Shown here one piece after another: positions 1 to 4,697 of a stretch of DNA of 11,447 nucleotides (the first letter of the stretch is position 1; every line of letters starts with the position of its first letter). Under the pieces are notes generated by a model. It saw nothing but the letters and a program-made list of their open reading frames with translations, searched no databases and was not told the origin of the DNA. The position numbers and the translations under genes are program-made. Origin of the DNA: UBA1756 sp045132235 (GTDB lineage Bacteria; Bacteroidota; Bacteroidia; Bacteroidales; WCHB1-69). The DNA lies in NCBI GenBank assembly GCA_045132235.1, contig JBGURX010000013.1, positions 1 through 11,447 on the forward strand. Reading direction: 5' to 3'.

Positions 1-978
1 GAGCTGATGGCCAACTGCGACGGCAGCCTTTCCGACTTCAGCAACATGAAGCTGAACGTCTTCCTCAAAAATTTCAAACTCACCTACGCATCCCCCTATA
101 GCGTAGAGTATTTTGCCTATCCTATCACTGACGGTGTGCTCTCGTTCGCCAGCACCAACACGCTGGTCAACAACAACATTTCCAGCCAGAACAAGGTGGA
201 TATCTATAACTGTCAGGTGGATAAGAAGTTGAAGGATTTTAAGGCAGAGTATAATATCCCGATGCGGGCGGCTGTTTACATCCTCACCGACCGCAAGGGC
301 AACATCCAACTCGACCTGCCGGTGTCGGGCAACATCAATGACCCGACCTTCTCCTATCGCAAAATCATCTTTAAAACTTTGTGCAACCTGATTGTCAAGG
401 TGGCGGCGGCCCCTGTGGACTTCTTGGTGAAGGCCATCAACGGCGAGCCCGACCTGTTTGACGATATGGTTTACGACATCCGTCCGCAAGGCTTGGGCAG
501 CGAGTCGTCAGACCGCCTCAACAAGATTGCCGATGCCATGAAGGAGAAACCGGAATTGCATCTTACGATTCAACAATCTGTTGATATAGAGGAAAATATC
601 AATGAATATGCGCTCTTCAACGCGCAGAAAGAGTTCTACATGCAGAAACATTCCGGCCAGCTGACGATGGAGGATTTCAACAACATCCGCGCCATCAAGC
701 CGACCAACAAGGAGTTTGTGGATTATGTAAACAAGCGTTTGGAAGGAAATACATCAATGCCTGTTGACATTTATGCCAAGTGTGTGGCCTTGTACGACAA
801 AAATGTGCTACAGCAGCAGATTGATGTCAATATAGAAAAACGGAATCAGCAGATTGTCAATCATTTGGCTACACAGGGTATCAGCCGTGACCGCGTGGAT
901 GTGCTGCCGTTGGGCGACAAGAAGACTCCGAAGGGAAAGACATTGGTGTCGTTCAGCGTAAGGTTGCCCGAAGAATAG
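1..978 (+). CDS. DUF748 / AsmA-like family protein, 3' part (5' end outside window)
   Basis: The frame is open from base 1 (the codons before the first ATG at 7 read Glu-Leu), so this is the last 325 residues of a longer protein. I recognise the DUF748 pattern: a beta-rich stretch in the first 110 residues (for example SFASTNTLVNNN), the segment LDLPVSGNINDPTFSYRKII, then a hydrophobic helix and a tail resembling an OmpA-like fold (about 155-215, with SSDRLNKIADAMKEKPELHL). DUF748 proteins belong to the wider AsmA/TamB-like group of large envelope proteins, some linked to lipid transport or envelope integrity; no enzyme activity is implied. The DNA-level oddity is the 3' end: the TAG stop (976-978) overlaps the first unit of a 42-bp tandem repeat. 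Family assignment is from motif memory, and the exact function is unknown. Confidence 0.8.
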   Translation, partial: ELMANCDGSLSDFSNMKLNVFLKNFKLTYASPYSVEYFAYPITDGVLSFASTNTLVNNNISSQNKVDIYNCQVDKKLKDFKAEYNIPMRAAVYILTDRKGNIQLDLPVSGNINDPTFSYRKIIFKTLCNLIVKVAAAPVDFLVKAINGEPDLFDDMVYDIRPQGLGSESSDRLNKIADAMKEKPELHLTIQQSVDIEENINEYALFNAQKEFYMQKHSGQLTMEDFNNIRAIKPTNKEFVDYVNKRLEGNTSMPVDIYAKCVALYDKNVLQQQIDVNIEKRNQQIVNHLATQGISRDRVDVLPLGDKKTPKGKTLVSFSVRLPEE

Positions 979-1084
979 CAGAGGCAACGCATGCGTAATA
1001 CGGACGGCAGGAGAGCGTAGCAGAGGCAACGCATGTATAATACGGACGGCAAGAGAGTGTAGCAGAGACAACGCATGCGTTGTC
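977..1084. repeat. 42-bp tandem repeat, two full units and one partial
   Basis: Units start at 977, 1019 and 1061, each with AGCAGAGRCAACGCATG and an exact 42-base spacing. Units 1 and 2 match at 38 of 42 positions, and all four differences are transitions. Unit 3 keeps about the first 20 bases and then departs. The first unit begins inside the TAG stop of the DUF748 gene, and the array fills the gap to the convergent lipoprotein gene. Because 42 is a multiple of 3, both strands give short repetitive open frames (for example MRCLCY on the minus strand). These have no leader of their own and I do not call them genes. I do not recognise the repeat family. Confidence 0.9.
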
Positions 1085-1085
1085 T
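1066..1085. terminator. 20-bp perfect palindrome between convergent genes, possible terminator
   Basis: The stretch is a perfect 20-base palindrome centred on GCATGC. As RNA it could form an 8-bp stem with a CATG loop. It lies within the third repeat unit, 15 bases beyond the lipoprotein stop and 88 bases after the DUF748 stop, where a terminator serving both genes would be expected. No run of T follows on either strand, so it is not a standard intrinsic terminator. It could equally be a protein-binding site. The palindrome is certain; the function is a guess. Confidence 0.4.
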
Positions 1086-1099
1086 GTACGTTGTCAGTG

Positions 1100-1627
1100 C
1101 TATTTCACTCTCGTACAGCGGGTGTCGAGCTGGTTTTCCTGAATGATTTTATTCAGCTCTTTGGCTGCGTCATTGTAAGTGTGGCGTGGTCCGCAGTCCC
1201 ACATTTCCAATATGGGGTCTTTATCCAATATTCTCTGATACAGGTCGTCAGGTACGTGTTGCATGTTGGCGTACTCCTCGTAAGTGTAGGAGAGGAAAGC
1301 GATGTTGGGGGAGATGCCGCGGTTGTCGAGCCAGTATCCGTTGCGCAGGGGCGTGGGTGTGGCGAGTTTGCCGTTGGTGTAGAGATCGCTGGGGGCGGGG
1401 AAGAAGGTGATGCGGTTGTTGGCATACCCCACAAACACATTTTGCGAGTAGTCGTTGCGGGTTTTATAGATATAGGTAGGCGGTGAGGGAACGGCCGCGG
1501 CGGCGACGGTATTGTTCTGTTGCGGCTGCGGACTGGTGGCAGGCGCTTCGTTTTTAGCCGTTTTCTTTGCAGTGTGACAGCCCGTCAGGGCGATGGCGAG
1601 TATGCTCAGAAAGAGGATTTTTTTCAT
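1100..1627 (-). CDS. uncharacterised lipoprotein
   Basis: The protein has 175 residues starting from the ATG at 1627. I chose this start because it gives a textbook lipoprotein signal: MKKILFLSILAIALTGC, with lipobox L14-T-G-C17 and the likely lipidated Cys17. The open frame runs much further upstream, but that part lies antisense to yebC and crosses the promoter region, so it is not coding. A low-complexity linker rich in Ala, Pro, Gln and Asn (about 20-50) leads to a compact domain (51-175) with many aromatic residues, including FLSYTYEEYANMQHVPDDLY. I do not recognise this domain. The protein is probably an envelope lipoprotein facing the periplasm or the surface. It is transcribed divergently from yebC through overlapping promoters and converges on the DUF748 gene. 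Confidence 0.85.
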   Translation of the reverse strand: MKKILFLSILAIALTGCHTAKKTAKNEAPATSPQPQQNNTVAAAAVPSPPTYIYKTRNDYSQNVFVGYANNRITFFPAPSDLYTNGKLATPTPLRNGYWLDNRGISPNIAFLSYTYEEYANMQHVPDDLYQRILDKDPILEMWDCGPRHTYNDAAKELNKIIQENQLDTRCTRVK

Positions 1628-1653
1628 GATTTCATTTTTTTTGAATAACGGTG

Positions 1654-1661
1654 CAAAAATA
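1654..1661 (-). promoter_or_regulatory. Bacteroidota -7 box for the lipoprotein gene
   Basis: On the minus strand the sequence reads TATTTTTGCAC, which matches the Bacteroidota -7 consensus TAnnTTTG. It lies 27 bases before the lipoprotein ATG at 1627. No good TTTG-type -33 element sits at the usual 19-21 base spacing, so the call rests on the -7 box and its position. Confidence 0.6.
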
Positions 1662-1664
1662 CAA

Positions 1665-1695
1665 TTTATTTTTCCAAAAAAAGTGTGTAAATTTG
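1665..1695 (+). promoter_or_regulatory. promoter for yebC (TTTA-N19-TAAATTTG)
   Basis: TAAATTTG at 1688-1695 fits the -7 consensus TAnnTTTG exactly, and TTTA at 1665-1668 fits the -33 element TTTG in three of four bases at the preferred 19-base spacing. Transcription would begin near 1702, giving a leader of about 28 bases without a Shine-Dalgarno sequence. The promoter overlaps the divergent lipoprotein promoter. Confidence 0.7.
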
Positions 1696-1729
1696 CACCC
1701 GATTTTTTAACACACCAAAAATTTATACT

Positions 1730-2440
1730 ATGGGTCGAGCATTTGAATACAGAAAAGCAAGAAAACTGAAAAGATGGGGGAACATGGCACGCGTGTTCAC
1801 CCGACTGGGTAAGGAAATCACGATGGCTGCCAAGGCTGGCGGTCCCGATCCCGACACCAACTCGAAGCTGCGTCTGTTGATCCAGAACGCACGTTCCGAA
1901 AATATGCCGAAAGACAATATCGAAAGAGCTATCAAGCGCGCTTTCGAGAAGGACACCTCCGACTACAAGGAGCTGGTATATGCCGGCACCGCCCCCCACG
2001 GCATCGCTGTGGTGATTGAGGCTGCCACCGACAACAACCAGCGCACCGTCGCCAACCTGCGCAGCTACTTCAACAAACTCGGCGGCTCGTTCGGAAGCCC
2101 CAACATGCATGACTTCCTCTTCGACCGGAAGTGCAACTTCGTAGTCGTCAACAAGCCCGGTACCGACATCGAAGAGCTGGAGCTCGAACTGATTGACTGC
2201 GGCTGCGACGAAATCTTCCTCGACGGTGACGAAATCGTGGCTTACGCCGACTTCCAGAGCTTCGGTCCGATGCAGAAATATTTCGAGGACAACGGCTTTG
2301 AAATCAAGAGCTTCAAGTTTGAAAGAATTCCCCACGACCTCAAGAAGCTCACCGACGAGCAGCGCGAGGAGGTGGAAAAACTGCTGGAGAAGATCGAAGA
2401 TGACGAGGATGTCACCAACGTCTTCACCAATATGGAGTAA
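1730..2440 (+). CDS. yebC: YebC/PmpR/TACO1 family protein
   Basis: The protein has 236 residues, close to the family length of about 240. The N-terminus MGRAFEYRKARKLKRWGNMA is the Bacteroidota version of the family start, followed by the signature KEITMAAKAGG (about 28-38), NSKLRLLIQNAR and NMPKDNIERAIKRA (about 58-71). The family was long annotated as DNA-binding transcription regulators. More recent work on bacterial YebC and mitochondrial TACO1 supports a ribosome role, relieving stalls at proline-rich codons. I therefore favour a cytoplasmic translation factor. It is the first gene of a + strand cluster with the pRiA4b-like gene (45-base gap) and miaA, and it has its own promoter. The leader lacks a Shine-Dalgarno sequence. 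The product family is secure. Confidence 0.96.
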   Translation: MGRAFEYRKARKLKRWGNMARVFTRLGKEITMAAKAGGPDPDTNSKLRLLIQNARSENMPKDNIERAIKRAFEKDTSDYKELVYAGTAPHGIAVVIEAATDNNQRTVANLRSYFNKLGGSFGSPNMHDFLFDRKCNFVVVNKPGTDIEELELELIDCGCDEIFLDGDEIVAYADFQSFGPMQKYFEDNGFEIKSFKFERIPHDLKKLTDEQREEVEKLLEKIEDDEDVTNVFTNME

Positions 2441-2462
2441 TTCCTTCCGACATCATATTGCA

Positions 2463-2478
2463 TTAACCTTTTAACCTT
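2463..2478. repeat. TTAACCTT direct repeat (two copies)
   Basis: Two adjacent perfect copies of TTAACCTT lie in the 45-base gap between yebC and the pRiA4b-like gene, ending 7 bases before the start codon. The following TTTG gives a near fit to a Bacteroidota -7 box with one extra base (TAACCTTTG), so a weak internal promoter is possible but not supported. Confidence 0.6.
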
Positions 2479-2485
2479 TGTCATC

Positions 2486-3079
2486 ATGTATTACTACAAA
2501 TTCAGGGTCTATTACGACGAAGTGGAAGATTTTGTAAGGGATATTGAAATCCTTTCCAACGACAATTTCGAGAGCTTCCACAAAATCCTGCTCTCCTCCA
2601 TCGGTCTCGACGGGCAAGAACTCGCCTCATTCTACATCTGCGACTCCAAATGGAACAAGCAGAAGGAGATTTCTTTGATGGATATGGGAGACGATAGTGA
2701 GAAGGAAGAGCCTGAATATGAGGAAGGTGACGAATTTTCACTCCGCTCGAAGCTGCCCATCTCGGTAATGAAGGACTCGCTGCTGAAGGAGTTCATCACC
2801 GATCCGCACCAGCACATCATGTACGAGTACGACTTCTTGAATCCCAAGGTGTTCTACATCGAGCTGCTGAAGGTGCTGCAGACGGAGGATGGCAAGGACT
2901 TTCCGCGCTGTACCCACAAGGAGAAAGAGCTTCCCAAGCAGGTGAAGCAGAATCCGTTGCCGAATCCGGACGATGGTTTTGACGAACTGCTGGAGGAAGA
3001 GGATGACTTGGGTGGAGGTTTCGAGGAAGGTTATGATGATCTTGACTTGAACGGTTTAAGTGAATTTACAGACCTTTAA
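2486..3079 (+). CDS. plasmid pRiA4b ORF-3-like (IS1096 passenger TnpR-type) protein
   Basis: The 197-residue protein starts MYYYKFRVYYD. Features of the pRiA4b ORF-3-like fold (Pfam PF07929) are the N-terminal strand-helix unit with NFESFHKILLSSIGLD (about 27-42), the segment ASFYICDSKWNKQKEISLMD (47-66), the YEYDF core (113-117) with its hydrophobic strands, and FPRCTHKEKELP (139-150), which resembles the family's xPRCxxGxxxxPPE motif. The tail (about 160-197) is very acidic. The family name comes from plasmid and transposon passengers, but here the gene sits stably among housekeeping genes and no transposase is near. Its biochemical role is unknown. Its 3' end overlaps the miaA start by 20 bases, suggesting coupled translation. 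A short direct repeat of TTAACCTT (2463-2478) precedes the start. Confidence 0.85.
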   Translation: MYYYKFRVYYDEVEDFVRDIEILSNDNFESFHKILLSSIGLDGQELASFYICDSKWNKQKEISLMDMGDDSEKEEPEYEEGDEFSLRSKLPISVMKDSLLKEFITDPHQHIMYEYDFLNPKVFYIELLKVLQTEDGKDFPRCTHKEKELPKQVKQNPLPNPDDGFDELLEEEDDLGGGFEEGYDDLDLNGLSEFTDL

Positions 3080-3935
3080 TCGTCCCACGCTGCTCGTGAT
3101 TGCGGGACCGACTGCGGTCGGGAAGACGCAATTTGCGATACAGACGGCCATAGACTGCGAATCTGTCGTGCTTTCGGCAGATTCGCGGCAGTTTTACCGT
3201 GAGATGAAAATCGGGACGGCAGCCCCCACCGAGGAGGAGCTGGCGCAGGTGAAACACTACTTTGTGGGGCATCTCTCCATACAGGATTATTACAGCGTGT
3301 CGCGCTTCGAGCAGGATGTCATGGCGCTGCTGCCGGAGCTGTTCGCCCGCCACCGGGTGGTGGTGATGGCCGGCGGCTCGGGGATGTACATCGACGCGGT
3401 GTGCCACGGCATCGACGACCTGCCCGACCCCGACGAGCAGACCCGCAGCTACGTGCAGGAACTTTTCAGGCAGGAAGGCTTGGAAGGACTCCGCGCCCAG
3501 CTGCGCCACCTCGATCCGGCTTACTACGACCGCTGCAACCTCGCCGACCACAAGCGCATGATGCGCGCTGTGGAGGTGTCGCTGCAAACCGGCCGCCCCT
3601 ACTCCGAACATCTCACCAACCGTCGCAAGACCAGAGACTTCGATGTGGTGAAGCTCTGCCTCTCGCGCCCCCGCGAGGAGCTCTTCGACCGCATCAACCG
3701 CCGCGTGCCCCTCATGATGGAGCAGGGACTTCTGGAAGAGGCCCGCGCCCTCTATCCTTACCGCCATCTCAACGCACTCAACACCGTCGGCTACAAGGAA
3801 CTTTTCGACTATTTTGAAGGGAAACTCACATTGGAACAGGCCGTCACCGACATCCAGACCCATACCCGTCGCTATGCCAAACGGCAGATGACATGGTTCA
3901 AGCGAGACGGCAGTTATCAGTGGATTTCTGTTTAA
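3060..3935 (+). CDS. miaA: tRNA dimethylallyltransferase MiaA
   Basis: The enzyme transfers the dimethylallyl group of DMAPP to N6 of adenosine 37 in tRNAs reading codons that start with U, the first step to ms2i6A. Visible motifs are the P-loop GPTAVGKT (16-23), the substrate-tRNA motif SADSRQFY (39-46), AGGSGMYIDA (104-113), NTVGYKE (241-247) and the C-terminal RRYAKRQMTWFKRD. At 291 residues it is slightly shorter than Escherichia coli MiaA but complete. The start is a GTG at 3060. No in-frame ATG precedes the P-loop, and this start gives the expected short lead of about 15 residues. It lies inside the end of the upstream pRiA4b-like gene (20-base overlap), so translation is probably coupled. 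The TAA stop sits inside the edge of a 7-bp tandem repeat. Confidence 0.96.
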   Translation: MNLQTFNRPTLLVIAGPTAVGKTQFAIQTAIDCESVVLSADSRQFYREMKIGTAAPTEEELAQVKHYFVGHLSIQDYYSVSRFEQDVMALLPELFARHRVVVMAGGSGMYIDAVCHGIDDLPDPDEQTRSYVQELFRQEGLEGLRAQLRHLDPAYYDRCNLADHKRMMRAVEVSLQTGRPYSEHLTNRRKTRDFDVVKLCLSRPREELFDRINRRVPLMMEQGLLEEARALYPYRHLNALNTVGYKELFDYFEGKLTLEQAVTDIQTHTRRYAKRQMTWFKRDGSYQWISV

Positions 3936-3938
3936 TTT

Positions 3939-3966
3939 ACAATTGACAATTAACGATTTACAATTA
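3939..3966 (+). repeat. 7-bp tandem repeat after miaA (ACAATTR type)
   Basis: Four contiguous heptamers read ACAATTG, ACAATTA, ACGATTT, ACAATTA. A looser fifth unit, TTAATTT at 3932-3938, overlaps the miaA stop codon. The array lies in the 70-base gap between miaA and maf. A related heptamer array follows the gcvP stop in the same orientation relative to its gene. A TTG at 3943 within the array could extend the maf frame upstream, but the array is not plausible coding sequence. Confidence 0.85.
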
Positions 3967-4005
3967 AGTATAAAAGTCTTTTGGCTATTATCCATATCAT
4001 TAAAA

Positions 4006-4599
4006 ATGTTATTAGAAGAAATCAAAAAATATAAAATCTATCTGGCTTCGCAGTCGCCGCGCCGCCGGGAGTTGTTGGCCGGCATGGGCTTCGACTTTGA
4101 GGTGATGCCCACCCACGTGAAGGAGGTGCATCCGGAAGGTTGTACGCCCGCGCAGGTGGTTGAATACCTTTCAGAGCTTAAGATACAGTCTATCAACATG
4201 GAACAATTTCCAGAGAATGCCCTTTTCATCGCCAGCGACACCATTGTGGTGGCCGACGACGACATCTTGGAAAAGCCGGCCAATGATGAGGAGGCATTCC
4301 GCATGCTGAAGCAGTTGTCGGGCAGGGAACACACCGTGATGAGCGGCGTATCAGTGCGCACACGTCGTTATTGCACCACCCGCCATAGTGAGACGCAGGT
4401 GCGTTTCCGCACTTTCACCGATGAGGAATTGTGGCATTACATTCACCATTTCCATCCGAACGACAAGGCCGGTGCGTACGGGATACAGGAGTGGATTGGC
4501 TATGTGGGTGTGGAATCCGTCAACGGCTCGTTCTACAATGTGATGGGGCTTCCTACCTGTATGTTGTGGATGATGCTGCAAGATGCTGTGTGTCAATAA
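4006..4599 (+). CDS. maf: Maf family nucleotide pyrophosphatase (dTTP/UTP type)
   Basis: This 197-residue cytoplasmic enzyme hydrolyses non-canonical or excess nucleoside triphosphates to monophosphate and pyrophosphate, a housecleaning role. I see the Maf signature YLASQSPRRRELL (12-24), SDTIVVADDDILEKP (77-91) with the likely catalytic Asp78 and Lys90, and GAYGIQEWIGYVGVESVNGS (157-175) with Gln161, followed by FYNVMGLP. SPRR and the YGIQ region resemble YhdE-type dTTP/UTP pyrophosphatases more than the YceF type. I place the start at the ATG 4006, directly before LLEEIKKYKIYLAS. An upstream TTG start would translate the heptamer repeat. The gene follows miaA at 70 bases on the same strand and may share its transcript, since I see no clear promoter in the gap. 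Confidence 0.94.
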   Translation: MLLEEIKKYKIYLASQSPRRRELLAGMGFDFEVMPTHVKEVHPEGCTPAQVVEYLSELKIQSINMEQFPENALFIASDTIVVADDDILEKPANDEEAFRMLKQLSGREHTVMSGVSVRTRRYCTTRHSETQVRFRTFTDEELWHYIHHFHPNDKAGAYGIQEWIGYVGVESVNGSFYNVMGLPTCMLWMMLQDAVCQ

Positions 4600-4621
4600 G
4601 AAACATTTATTTTATATATTA

Positions 4622-4653
4622 TTGTATCAGGCAACATTTTTTTTGTATTTTTG
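4622..4653 (+). promoter_or_regulatory. promoter for the T9SS-secreted protein gene
   Basis: TATTTTTG at 4646-4653 is an exact TAnnTTTG -7 box, with TTG at 4622-4624 as a possible -33 element 21 bases upstream. Transcription would start near 4660, giving a leader of about 38 bases that ends AAGGATT before the ATG. That AAGGA lies too close to the ATG to act as a normal Shine-Dalgarno site. The -7 box lies inside the left arm of a perfect inverted repeat. Confidence 0.65.
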
Positions 4654-4692
4654 TAGATTAATAAAATAGGATAAAAATACACAAAAATACAA
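4643..4692. repeat. 12-bp perfect inverted repeat over promoter and leader
   Basis: TTGTATTTTTGT at 4643-4654 is the exact reverse complement of ACAAAAATACAA at 4681-4692, with 26 bases between. The left arm contains the -7 box and the right arm ends 5 bases before the start codon. AAAAATAC also recurs directly at 4673 and 4683. The left arm would lie upstream of the transcript, so an RNA hairpin is unlikely. A DNA operator is possible, or chance in A/T-rich sequence. Confidence 0.6.
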
Positions 4693-4697
4693 GGATT

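Noticed and set aside
808..1076. Two minus-strand frames with repeated MRCLCY-like units across the 42-bp repeat
   Set aside because: The repetition follows from the 42-base unit being divisible by three. There is no leader, no distinct domain and overlap with the end of the DUF748 gene.
977..1084. CRISPR array
   Set aside because: The units are directly adjacent with no spacers between them, only two and a half copies exist, and no cas genes are present.
1628..2335. Long minus-strand frame continuous with the lipoprotein gene and antisense to yebC
   Set aside because: It runs through the divergent promoter region and the whole antisense of a strongly conserved yebC. The lipobox start at 1627 is far better, and the extra residues resemble no protein.
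2463..2480. Promoter TAACCTTTG before the pRiA4b-like gene
   Set aside because: The box has one base too many between TA and TTTG and no -33 element. The short gap to yebC favours co-transcription.
3066..4025. 319-residue minus-strand open frame over miaA and the heptamer repeat
   Set aside because: It is antisense to all of miaA, and its start region translates the repeat. MiaA motifs on the plus strand are unambiguous.
4643..4692. Phase-variable invertible promoter
   Set aside because: The arms enclose only 26 bases, the -7 box lies within an arm rather than between the arms, and no recombinase gene is nearby. Inversion would leave the promoter unchanged.
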